A stretch of 64,000 nucleotides of DNA from Dyadobacter psychrotolerans (GTDB lineage: Bacteria; Bacteroidota; Bacteroidia; Cytophagales; Spirosomataceae). The notes under the pieces are model-generated. The model was not told where the DNA came from, did no database searches, and worked only from the letters and a program-made list of their open reading frames with translations. A program made the position numbers and the translations under genes. Of this stretch, positions 35,779-43,738 are shown in pieces. Each line of letters opens with the position of its first letter. Position 1 is the first letter of the stretch. The stretch lies in NCBI RefSeq assembly GCF_004349265.1, contig NZ_SMFL01000001.1, positions 558,001 to 622,000 of the forward strand. Direction: 5' to 3'.

Positions 35779-35904
35779 CGTTAAACGAATGGCTTTACTT
35801 CTTAATCTACGAATATATTCATGCCGCACAAGAATATATTTCAGGTATAAAGAGGAAATAATCTCATCCCGAACCGGTGTTCCCGAGTCGATGGATGATT
35901 TTTC
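35779..35904 (+). ncRNA. Candidate small RNA with two hairpins and a terminator
   Basis: From the predicted start near 35779 the transcript would carry a first hairpin formed by GAATATATTC (35811-35820) and GAATATATTTC (35832-35842). A second, interrupted hairpin runs from 35865 to 35897: CATCC/GGATG, CGA/TCG and CGG/CCG around TGTTC. ATTTTT follows directly, giving a terminator-like end near 35904. There is no plausible coding sequence. The combination of promoter, compact hairpins and terminator in a non-coding gap supports an independent RNA of about 125 nt. No known family was recognised. Confidence 0.5.
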
Positions 35905-35941
35905 CATTTATGCAATATAAATTTTTAAATAAAGGTCGCTT

Positions 35942-35973
35942 TTTGCCGTGGACGGGCAATTCTGTCACATTTG
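35942..35973 (+). promoter_or_regulatory. Second predicted promoter in the 819-bp gap
   Basis: TTTG at 35942-35945 is 20 bp upstream of CACATTTG at 35966-35973, which differs from TAnnTTTG at one base. It points toward the 126-nt rod-like structure and the aminotransferase gene. Initiation would be near 35980. Confidence 0.5.
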
Positions 35974-36025
35974 GGATTTAAGCCAACTGGTGTCTATCAA
36001 TTGTTTGTCCTCGATTAAAGAGGGT

Positions 36026-36151
36026 ATTGCTTTTTTGAAAAAGCAGTTTTGCAAGATTATGGCTGTGTTTGTTCTGTCCGCGTGAAAGTGTGTGCGGCGC
36101 ATGGAAACGTGGACACCACACAGCCATAACTTTTCTTTTTCTCAAAGCAAT
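36026..36151 (+). ncRNA. Candidate structured RNA: 126-nt rod-like hairpin (6S-like shape)
   Basis: Nested complementary arms fold the region into one long rod. ATTGCTTT (36026-36033) pairs with AAAGCAAT (36144-36151), GAAAAAG (36037-36043) with CTTTTTC (36135-36141), TTATGGCTGTGT (36057-36068) with ACACAGCCATAA (36118-36129), and GTCCGCGT (36076-36083) with ACGTGGAC (36107-36114), with one G-T pair. A large internal loop (36044-36056 against 36130-36134) lies in the middle. Such a rod with an open bubble recalls 6S RNA, which binds RNA polymerase, but conserved 6S sequence was not recognised. A further 9-bp hairpin follows at 36154-36192. It could also be a structured leader of the aminotransferase gene. 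Confidence 0.55.
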
Positions 36152-36259
36152 TCGTTTGACTGAAAGTAGCACTAAAACACTAACAGTCAAACAGTTTAAC
36201 AATATTAATTACTAACTTTAATAAAAAATCACCGTCACTTATTACTAACTTTTAAAGCA

Positions 36260-37447
36260 ATGAACCAGAAAATTGACCGTCGTAATTTATTGAAATCCGG
36301 TTTGATGGCAATCGGAGGAATGACTTTGGCTCCGCATCTGAGCATGGGTGCTTTTTCTAACTCGTCTTTTTCCCTTGATCCTGAAAACCGAATTTACAGA
36401 AGCCCGATGGTCAGGGAACACTATCTTCCGGAAGACGGCAAGGCTCCGAAGATCATTGCAAAACTAAGTGCAAACGAAAACCCTTATGGTCCGCCAATGT
36501 CTGCCCAAAAAGCGGTTGCTGAATCCGTAAAATACGGTAACCGTTATGCATGGAAAGAAATGTCTGACCTGGTTGAAAAAATTGCTAAAAGGGAAGGTGT
36601 GCCTACTGACCATATCATGATGGCCCCAGGTTCTTCCGACCTATTGGAAAAAGTCGCACTTGTTCTTTTCATGAACGGTGGAAATGTTGTTTCGGCTGAC
36701 CCTTGCTACATGTCGCTTATTAAGGTAGCAGAAGCTGTGGGCGCAACATGGAAAGCAGTTCCCTGTACTGCGGACTGGTCGCACGATTTGAAAGCAATGG
36801 AAGCAGCGGTTGATAAAGACACCAAACTGGTTTACATCTGTAACCCGAATAACCCGACAGGAGCGATTACCTCGGGAAAAGATTTGCTGGACTTCTGCTC
36901 ACGCGTTTCTGAAAAAGTGCCTGTTTTTGTAGATGAAGCATATATCGAGCTTGCGGTCGGTGCAGATACTCAGAGCATGGTTTCTTTGTTAACTCAGAAA
37001 AAAAATGTAATCGTAGCACGTACTTTCTCAAAAATTATGGGAATGGCGGGTATTCGTGTTGGCTACATGGCTGCACAACCTGCGTTTCTTGAACAAATCA
37101 ATAAAATTACCCGAGGCGGAATGGGGATTGCCTACACTTCCATTTTTGCAGCCTCTGCAAGTTTGGATGATAAGGATTTTCAGGGAAACACGCGTAAGCT
37201 TAATCACGAAGCGAAAACCTATTTATATGCTAATCTTGACAGAATGGGTTACAAATACATTCCGTCTTACACCAACTTTGTACTGTTTCCGGTTAGTATT
37301 CCGGGAAAAGACCTGCTTGCTAAAATGACAGCAAAAGGTATTTCTATCCGTGCATTTGATATCCAGGACAAACCATGGTGCCGTGTTAGTATTGGTACGA
37401 TGGATGAAATGAAAGCATTCGTAGGCGCCCTTGGTCAGTTAAGTTAA
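36260..37447 (+). CDS. Tat-signal PLP-dependent aminotransferase (histidinol-phosphate type)
   Basis: This fold-type I aminotransferase resembles histidinol-phosphate aminotransferase: SANENPYGPP (substrate loop), CNPNNPTG (194-201), the PLP-binding Asp225 in FVDEAY, the PLP lysine Lys258 in ARTFSKIMGMAG and the late WCRVSIGT Arg for carboxylate binding. Before the catalytic domain lies a twin-arginine signal (DRRNLLKSGLMAIGGMTLAP, with Arg7-Arg8), so the enzyme is probably folded with PLP in the cytoplasm and exported. Cytoplasmic HisC proteins lack such a leader, so a biosynthetic histidine role is doubtful; a periplasmic amino-acid or amino-sugar substrate is possible. Two copies of ATTACTAACTTT (36208 and 36241) lie in its leader. 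Confidence 0.88.
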   Translation: MNQKIDRRNLLKSGLMAIGGMTLAPHLSMGAFSNSSFSLDPENRIYRSPMVREHYLPEDGKAPKIIAKLSANENPYGPPMSAQKAVAESVKYGNRYAWKEMSDLVEKIAKREGVPTDHIMMAPGSSDLLEKVALVLFMNGGNVVSADPCYMSLIKVAEAVGATWKAVPCTADWSHDLKAMEAAVDKDTKLVYICNPNNPTGAITSGKDLLDFCSRVSEKVPVFVDEAYIELAVGADTQSMVSLLTQKKNVIVARTFSKIMGMAGIRVGYMAAQPAFLEQINKITRGGMGIAYTSIFAASASLDDKDFQGNTRKLNHEAKTYLYANLDRMGYKYIPSYTNFVLFPVSIPGKDLLAKMTAKGISIRAFDIQDKPWCRVSIGTMDEMKAFVGALGQLS

Positions 37448-37456
37448 TCAAATACT

Positions 37457-37488
37457 ACAGGAAGCCGGCTTAATAACCGGCTTCCTGT
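37457..37488 (+). terminator. Terminator-like hairpin after the aminotransferase gene
   Basis: ACAGGAAGCCGG and CCGGCTTCCTGT make a perfect 12-bp stem with an 8-nt loop 9 bp after the stop codon; only a short pyrimidine run follows. A weaker hairpin with a T-run (GGGCG/CGCTC, 37516-37537) lies just downstream and may serve as the actual termination point. Confidence 0.7.
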
Positions 37489-37611
37489 CTTCCATAAATT
37501 GCATCAAAAATACACGGGCGTTTAAAACGCTCTTTTTCTGTTTTTAGCTTAAAATATTTTTCTTCCTAACTCATCTTCAGACAAAAAATATAATTCCAAT
37601 ACGCTATAATC

Positions 37612-38706
37612 ATGAGTGATGCATTACAAAAAACCATTACACTCCTACTGCTGATCGGCCTTGGACTTTTGCTAAAAAGTAAATTTAAAAACAAGGATCA
37701 AACCAATGGTATAAAAGAGATCATTTTGTCGGTTGCACTGCCTTCGACAATCTTCATTTCACTCATGAAGATTGACATCGACTCCTCGATGATCATCATT
37801 CCGCTCGTAACACTGGTCTTCAACTTTCTCATGTTCTTTTCGGCGCCGCTGGCTTTTACCCTATTCGGGATTGAAAAGAACAGCCCAACCGGCCGGACAC
37901 TGATGATGTTGATTCCGTCGCTCGCACCCGGACTTTCCTGTTTTCCCTTTATTGCAGAGTTTTTGGGTGAAAAAAGCCTCGCCATCGCCGCCCTTGCCGA
38001 TGTTGGAAACAAGTTTTTCGTCCTGATTTCACTTTATATTCTGGCTATGAATATGTTCCTGAAAAATAGTGAGGAAAAAGACACCAAGCTAGGAGGCAAA
38101 CTTAAAAGCCTGTTTGCCAGCATGTTTCAGGAGCCTATTAATCTGCTGATTTTTCTGGCAATTATTTTGCTAAGCCTGGGTATCAATTACAAGACACTTC
38201 CACCGGTTATCATAGATCTTTTTGATAAAACCAGCGCGATGATGACACCGCTTGTGTTGCTGTTTATCGGCCTGGCTGTTCAGCTTAAAGAAGGCAAAAA
38301 ACGTATCGTTGCCAGCATACTGTTCTTTCGGGCCGGTATCACCATGTTAATCAGCGCATTGATGATCTATGTATTGAATATCAGTGAGCTCTCTATGATT
38401 TTACTTGCCGTAGTTATTCCTTTAAGCGCAGCGAGTTTTTGGCCACTGGCACATATTTCAGCATTTAATCTGAGAGAAGATGCCAAAGCATTGCCGAAGG
38501 AAAAAAGGACTTTTGACCTGGAATTAGCTGTGCTGTTATTGGCTTTCTCTCTTCCGTTTTCAACAATTCTGATCCTGGCTATACTTTCTTCGGGAGACTT
38601 TTTTGCACACACATCAACTTTGATTACGGCCGGACTGATTTTCATTTGTCTCGGAGCACTTCCCAATGTAGTGAGCAAAGTATTTTTAAAAACGTCAAAA
38701 GCTTAA
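37612..38706 (+). CDS. AEC-family permease (auxin efflux carrier-like)
   Basis: This inner-membrane protein of 364 aa has about ten hydrophobic helices in two halves, as in the AEC/bile-acid-arsenite transporter group. The N-terminal half carries EIILSVALPSTIFISLMKI and the family-like LAPGLSCFPFIAEFLGE; the second half begins near residue 180 with EPINLLIFLAIILLSLGINY. The Lys-rich loop at about 150-170 separates the halves. The substrate is unknown; family members carry small carboxylates or amino acids. It lies alone between the aminotransferase terminator and the convergent sterol-desaturase gene. Confidence 0.75.
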   Translation: MSDALQKTITLLLLIGLGLLLKSKFKNKDQTNGIKEIILSVALPSTIFISLMKIDIDSSMIIIPLVTLVFNFLMFFSAPLAFTLFGIEKNSPTGRTLMMLIPSLAPGLSCFPFIAEFLGEKSLAIAALADVGNKFFVLISLYILAMNMFLKNSEEKDTKLGGKLKSLFASMFQEPINLLIFLAIILLSLGINYKTLPPVIIDLFDKTSAMMTPLVLLFIGLAVQLKEGKKRIVASILFFRAGITMLISALMIYVLNISELSMILLAVVIPLSAASFWPLAHISAFNLREDAKALPKEKRTFDLELAVLLLAFSLPFSTILILAILSSGDFFAHTSTLITAGLIFICLGALPNVVSKVFLKTSKA

Positions 38707-38718
38707 TAACAACAACCC

Positions 38719-39621
38719 TTAATTTTCAACTTCACTGAGAGCGGACTTTTCAGTTTCGTACCCGTTGCGAAGCTGTTCAGTTGTTTTTCGTGAACCGTCG
38801 TGGCTCCATCCGGGAGGTCCGAAAATGTATTGGAATCCGGAGCGGACATCAGGAGCTTTGGATACATCTTTTATAATTGATCTCCATTCGTGAAAAGCAA
38901 TTGAAAAAAGATTGTAAGTTGATAAATTTTGCGTCAGACCGTAACGCGGACGCTCGCTCTCTTTTTGAAAAGTCCCGAAAATCCGGTCCCAGATAATGAG
39001 AATGCCTGCATGGTTTTTATCCAGGTATTTCAGATCCGAACCATGATGAACCCGGTGATGAGAAGGGGTATTAAAGATAAATTCAAATGGTTTTGGCATC
39101 AAATGAATCGCTTCTGTATGTATCCAAAACTGATAAATAAGACTTACTGCCTGCATTAAAACAATGTCAACCGGATGAAAACCAACCAGCGGCATCCACA
39201 AATAAAATACAAACGAACCTGAAATGTTTCCTGTCCAGGTTTGCCTTAAAGCCGTTCCCAGATTATAAAACTCAGAAGAATGATGCACAACATGTGATGC
39301 CCAAAAATAACGAACCTGATGACTTGTGCGGTGAAACCAGTAATAACTGAAGTCATCTGCAAAAAAAATGGCAACCCAGTACCACCATGCACCTCTTTCT
39401 AAATCAAAAAACCGGTAATTATAAACAAGAACAAGTGTACCAAATACAATAGCTTTCGACACCAGACCGGTAATAACATTGCCAATTCCCATCGACAAAC
39501 TGCTTGTTGTGTCTTTTGTATGATAATGGTCATGATGTTTTTGCTGCAGCCGGAAATACCATATCTCAGCAACGAGAGATAAGATAAATACCGGTATAGC
39601 ATAAATGATAATGTCCTTCAT
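38719..39621 (-). CDS. Sterol desaturase / fatty acid hydroxylase family protein
   Basis: This membrane-bound di-iron oxygenase has the histidine clusters HRTSHQ, HVVHHSS and HRVHHGSD, together with four or so membrane helices. Family members hydroxylate or desaturate lipids, sterols or carotenoids. The start at 39621 (MKDIIIYAIPVF) is preferred over the longer 39660 start because the family usually begins at this point. The 300-aa length is typical. The target lipid cannot be inferred. It is transcribed divergently from aguA and converges on the AEC permease gene. Confidence 0.88.
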   Translation of the reverse strand: MKDIIIYAIPVFILSLVAEIWYFRLQQKHHDHYHTKDTTSSLSMGIGNVITGLVSKAIVFGTLVLVYNYRFFDLERGAWWYWVAIFFADDFSYYWFHRTSHQVRYFWASHVVHHSSEFYNLGTALRQTWTGNISGSFVFYLWMPLVGFHPVDIVLMQAVSLIYQFWIHTEAIHLMPKPFEFIFNTPSHHRVHHGSDLKYLDKNHAGILIIWDRIFGTFQKESERPRYGLTQNLSTYNLFSIAFHEWRSIIKDVSKAPDVRSGFQYIFGPPGWSHDGSRKTTEQLRNGYETEKSALSEVEN

Positions 39622-39788
39622 ACCCCACAAAAATGAAAAAAAATATAACAAGTTTACCATTTTATTGTATTAAAAAAATAAATACAATAAAACCATCTGA
39701 TTAAAACGATTACGATTTGCGGTAATTTTGGTTTCCTTTACGACCTTTGAAGTCAAATAGAATTTGTCATCCGCCTAGCTGCTTCATT

Positions 39789-40847
39789 GTGTCCGAAATT
39801 AACTTAATAAATACGCCTAAACAATCAGGTTTTGTTTTTCCTGCTGAATGGCATCCTCACCGCGCCACCTGGCTTACTTTTCCGCACAATGAATCTTCCT
39901 GGCAGGGTGATCGCCTTGCAGCCATGCGACCTCAATATCTTGCTTTTATCAAAGCAATAAGCCAGGCTGAGAACGTTGGAATCGTTGCTAATGATGAAAT
40001 CCTCAAAAGTTTTATTCAGGATGAGCTACAGAAGATTAATGTTGATTTATCCAAAATTGAATTTGTTGTAAAACCGACAAACGACGCCTGGTGCAGGGAT
40101 CATGGCCCTGCTTTCCTGATTAACCAGGAAACAAAACAAAGAATGATCGTTGACTGGGGGCATAATGCCTGGGGAGGAAAGTATCCGCCTTATGACGACG
40201 ATGATCGCACACCAAAGGTAATCGCGGAGTATCTTGGGCTGCCCACTGTAAACCCTGGTATTATCATGGAAGGCGGTTCTGTCGAATTCAACGGAGCCGG
40301 AACGCTGCTGACCAGTAAATCCTGCCTTTTAAACAAAAACCGGAACCCTCATTTAAATCAAAGCCAGATCGAGCAGTTTCTGTCTGACTATTATGGAATT
40401 AACCAGGTGCTGTGGGTTGAGGATGGAATCGTTGGTGATGATACCGATGGCCACATTGATGATACCACCCGTTTTGTAAACGAGGACACGATTGTAGCCT
40501 GCGTGGAACATGACATTCACGATGAAAATTACCACGTCCTGCAAACTAACCTTAATATGCTGAAAACCATGCGCTTACTAAATGGAAAACAGCTCAACAT
40601 CATTGAACTTCCTATGCCAAAGGCAGTTATAATCGATGGATTCCGTACCCCTGGTTCTTACGCCAACTTCCTGGTTTGCAATGCCGGTGTGATTGTACCC
40701 GTTTTCAACAATCCGAATGATGTAATTGCCATAGATATTCTTGGTCAGGCGTTTCCGGGAAGAAAAATAATCCCTCTTGAAGCTACTGAAATTATCTGGG
40801 GCCAGGGAAGTTTTCATTGTCTTAGTCAGCAAGAACCGCTGGTTTGA
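39789..40847 (+). CDS. aguA: Agmatine deiminase
   Basis: This enzyme hydrolyses agmatine to N-carbamoylputrescine, the substrate of AguB encoded at 34523-35440. Family motifs are FPAEWHPHRATWLTFPH, NDAWCRDHGPAF, IIMEGGSVEFNGAGTLLTS, GDDTDGHIDDTTRF and the nucleophilic Cys in GSFHCLSQQEP. The start is taken as GTG at 39789, which puts the conserved FPAEW about 18 residues in; a TTG at 39747 gives a 14-residue extension without similarity. A TAATTTTG box (39723-39730) upstream could be the -7 element. Confidence 0.94.
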   Translation: MSEINLINTPKQSGFVFPAEWHPHRATWLTFPHNESSWQGDRLAAMRPQYLAFIKAISQAENVGIVANDEILKSFIQDELQKINVDLSKIEFVVKPTNDAWCRDHGPAFLINQETKQRMIVDWGHNAWGGKYPPYDDDDRTPKVIAEYLGLPTVNPGIIMEGGSVEFNGAGTLLTSKSCLLNKNRNPHLNQSQIEQFLSDYYGINQVLWVEDGIVGDDTDGHIDDTTRFVNEDTIVACVEHDIHDENYHVLQTNLNMLKTMRLLNGKQLNIIELPMPKAVIIDGFRTPGSYANFLVCNAGVIVPVFNNPNDVIAIDILGQAFPGRKIIPLEATEIIWGQGSFHCLSQQEPLV

Positions 40848-41293
40848 CATTTTGGTCTTGCCGGAATGCAGCCTCACCGTCTGAAACAGATGTGTGCACA
40901 AATCGTCATTTGCACAAAACTGCCAAATTTCTCCTCATATTTCCCTTTCTTCAAAGAAAGGAGACCGGCGTTCTATTTTGTTCGTTTGTCGAATTTGCAT
41001 ACTTCTCAAAAAAAATCGACAAAAAATATATAAATTCTATCTTCTATCAATACTTTGCTGGCTGTGCGGCGTCATAAGCTCATCTGAATATTACATAAAA
41101 AAAATGTAGAACAGTATCGACAATCACCACATTTAGTTCGATATAACAATCTGATTATCTTTACTATATATTATTTTTTGATAAACTTCGTCTTAAATGA
41201 TCAATCATCATCTAAAAAAGTTTACATAAAGATATACATTGTTAAAAAATAGAAATATAACGACCCTCTATTTAATTCGATACTATATTCTGA
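40848..41293. other. Gene-free A+T-rich gap
   Basis: This 446-bp gap between aguA and the flippase gene is A+T-rich. Open frames of up to 77 codons on the plus strand lack any recognisable motif or start context. No terminator, repeat or promoter consensus was found with confidence. Confidence 0.5.
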
Positions 41294-42796
41294 ATGAAAA
41301 TTTCTACCTACTTGCTCTCTTTGTCGGAATACATTTTTGAGACCATCGTGGTATTCATTGTTTTCAGAATTGTCATTACCACATTAGGATTAAATTACGT
41401 TGGCGTCTGGTCGCTGGCCATGTCACTGATGGCCCTAACCTCCGTAGGAAGTTCCGGATTCGCCAGCAGTGCAGTAAAATTTGTTTCCGAAAATTATTCG
41501 AACGGAGACTATCAAAAAACAAGGCAGGTCATTACCACAACCTTCTTTACTGTTCTGGCAATATCAATGCTGATGTCGGGACTTACCTACTGCGCATTTT
41601 TATACAAAGGGGAGAAATATCTTAAACCATTCGAACATCGCCTTTTAAACGAAATCATCTTAATCATTTTCAGTTCATTTATTTTAGGCTCGGCGGGAAG
41701 GGTTTTCATTTCCTCTCTGGACGGAATGCTGGAAATAAATAAAAGAAGTTTAACCGGCATTATCAGCAAGATCTTCTATTTCGTTTTTTCAATCGGCCTT
41801 TTGAAGCAATTCGGGCTGTGGGGTTTAGCAGTTGGTTTGGTTATCAAAGAAGGGATCTCCTTTTCGATTGCTTTCTATTTTGTAACCCGAAAACTAAACT
41901 ATAATATTTTAAGCCCGGCTTACATCAGCGGATCGGTGTTCAGGGAAATATTCCATTATGGCTATAAATTCCAGCTTAATTCCGTCATTGGAATGCTTAC
42001 CGATCCCGTTACTAAATTTCTGATCAAAGATTTCGGCGGACTTCATTTGCTTGGGCTTTTTGAGATTATTTACAAATTTTTCTGGCAGGCCCGTATGCTT
42101 ATCGTGGTGGTCATGAATACTTATCTGCCCACTTTGGCAGGAAAAAGCCAAAAAGGGGGCCTTCAATTCACCCGGTTTTTCAATTTTACCTTCTCATTTT
42201 CCTTATTGGCACTCGCGTTGGTGTTTCCGCTGATCCCAATAATCATGCACTTTCTTAAACTGGAAAATACACCTATCGTATATGTAATTTCGCTGGCTTT
42301 GCTGTCGTCTCTTTTTGTAAATCTTTTAGGTACAACGGCCTACATTCACAATCTTGCAAACGGCCAGCTTAACAGCATTTTATACGGAACCCTAATTTTT
42401 GCTTTTATCAGTATTGGCGCGGGATATGTAGCTGGTAAACTTTTCTATTTCAATGGCTTTCTCGTGATGTGGATACTTGCCCACTTTGCAAGCACATTGT
42501 ATTTAGTGGTCTTTTATTTAAAAAAGGAAGAAATACCATTTAGTGAAATATTCGATTGGGCCTACCTGCGGATTTCTCTGCTAATCGTAACCGTAGTTGC
42601 CATCATTGCGCTATTCTCCTACTATTCCTACGGGACGGTGAATTCTGTGCTACTTGCAGGGATTAATTTATCTTTTCTGGCTTCAACCAGCATACTGCTT
42701 TTTAAATTGGAGGTTAGATTCAAATACCCGATTGCATTTGTTCTACAAAAATTCAACTGGCCGTTTTTTGCGAGGAAAAAGAAAATGATTAATTGA
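41294..42796 (+). CDS. Oligosaccharide flippase-like MOP/MATE superfamily protein
   Basis: This polytopic inner-membrane protein of 500 aa has 12-14 hydrophobic helices, and its opening ETIVVFIVFRIVITTLGLNYVGVWSL with SSGFASSAVKFVSENYSNGD is typical of Wzx-like polysaccharide flippases. Flippases move lipid-linked oligosaccharides across the inner membrane. Basic residues are concentrated near the C-terminus (RKKKMIN). No glycosyltransferase cluster surrounds it, so its substrate is uncertain; teichuronic, capsule or O-antigen intermediates are possibilities. Confidence 0.82.
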   Translation: MKISTYLLSLSEYIFETIVVFIVFRIVITTLGLNYVGVWSLAMSLMALTSVGSSGFASSAVKFVSENYSNGDYQKTRQVITTTFFTVLAISMLMSGLTYCAFLYKGEKYLKPFEHRLLNEIILIIFSSFILGSAGRVFISSLDGMLEINKRSLTGIISKIFYFVFSIGLLKQFGLWGLAVGLVIKEGISFSIAFYFVTRKLNYNILSPAYISGSVFREIFHYGYKFQLNSVIGMLTDPVTKFLIKDFGGLHLLGLFEIIYKFFWQARMLIVVVMNTYLPTLAGKSQKGGLQFTRFFNFTFSFSLLALALVFPLIPIIMHFLKLENTPIVYVISLALLSSLFVNLLGTTAYIHNLANGQLNSILYGTLIFAFISIGAGYVAGKLFYFNGFLVMWILAHFASTLYLVVFYLKKEEIPFSEIFDWAYLRISLLIVTVVAIIALFSYYSYGTVNSVLLAGINLSFLASTSILLFKLEVRFKYPIAFVLQKFNWPFFARKKKMIN

Positions 42797-42844
42797 TATG
42801 ATGCTATCGTTGTGATGTTGTCCTCTCAAGATAACTTCCAACGA

Positions 42845-43648
42845 TCAGTTCCCAAGACTCTCCCACTCTCCCGGTTCGTCCAAAAAGACATTGTAATCCA
42901 CAAAACCACGAATGCCGTCGGCCCAACCTTTTTCACTGTGCTGCCAGAAAAGAACCTGCGCGTCCGAGGCTAAATCGTTTAAATCCGTTCGCGAATATCC
43001 GGCCAGCCAAAGTGGATAATCATCAAAATTTCCGGCGATATATTTGTTGTAAAAATGTTCGTTAACATAAATAATTGGTTTAACACCATAGTGTTTTTCT
43101 ATCAGAATCAACCAGTTACGTACACCTTTTACAATGATTTCGTTAGGTTTACGGGCATCCGTTTCAAGATCCAGAACGGGCGGCAAGTCACCCGGTTCAA
43201 GCCTGACCTGCCCGATAAAATTAGCAACCTGACGATCCGACATTACCCTTGGATTGTAAAAATGGTAAGCGCCCCTTTTCATTCCTATCCGCTTTGCCTC
43301 AGCCCAGTTTCGCTGAAACTGCCTGTCCAGATGCGTAGCTCCCTCGGTAGCTTTTATGTAAACGAAGTCAATCCCAACTTTTTCTGTCCTCGATTTTTTG
43401 AGTTTGTCCCAGTTGATTTTTGAATTATGGTGAGAAACATCGATGCCATGGATGGCATACCTGAGTGGCAGTTTTATTCCGGCTTTGCTTACAAACTCCC
43501 ACTGATTTTCATCCGTGCTGTCCTTCCACCACGAAATGGCGGCAATCAGGATAACTATTCCGGCAATAATAGCCCAACCCTTAGCCGGTAATGGCTTTAA
43601 ATAATTAGATTTGTCTGTTTTAGAAGTGCCTGATTTCTTTTTCGCCAT
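42845..43648 (-). CDS. Membrane-anchored GH25 lysozyme-like protein
   Basis: Glycoside hydrolase family 25 enzymes cleave the MurNAc-GlcNAc bond of peptidoglycan. The start at 43648 (MAKKKSGTSKTDKSN) is followed by a single membrane helix (about 24-41, GWAIIAGIVILIAAISWW), then the barrel with GIDVSHHN, FVYIKATEG, GAYHFYNP and the catalytic acid pair in PPVLDLETDA. The C-terminal FWQHSEKG-like strand and GFVDYNVFLD are family features. The 267-aa length fits a single-domain enzyme anchored by its N-terminus with the barrel in the periplasm. It is divergent from the oxygenase gene across a 90-bp gap. Confidence 0.92.
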   Translation of the reverse strand: MAKKKSGTSKTDKSNYLKPLPAKGWAIIAGIVILIAAISWWKDSTDENQWEFVSKAGIKLPLRYAIHGIDVSHHNSKINWDKLKKSRTEKVGIDFVYIKATEGATHLDRQFQRNWAEAKRIGMKRGAYHFYNPRVMSDRQVANFIGQVRLEPGDLPPVLDLETDARKPNEIIVKGVRNWLILIEKHYGVKPIIYVNEHFYNKYIAGNFDDYPLWLAGYSRTDLNDLASDAQVLFWQHSEKGWADGIRGFVDYNVFLDEPGEWESLGN

Positions 43649-43738
43649 AGGCTGGCAAAAGTACGAAAAGATGATGACAGGCATATATTTAGTTGCATGA
43701 ACAACAGATTGTTTTATAATTTGCAAAAAAATAAAACT

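Noticed and set aside
35861..35897. Resemblance of CATCCCGAACC to the conserved loop of 5S rRNA
   Set aside because: The rest of the 5S sequence and length is absent, and the segment forms a compact terminator-like hairpin instead.
40844..41109. Two overlapping plus-strand frames after aguA
   Set aside because: They are low-complexity, lack family motifs, and lie in A+T-rich DNA; treated as non-coding.
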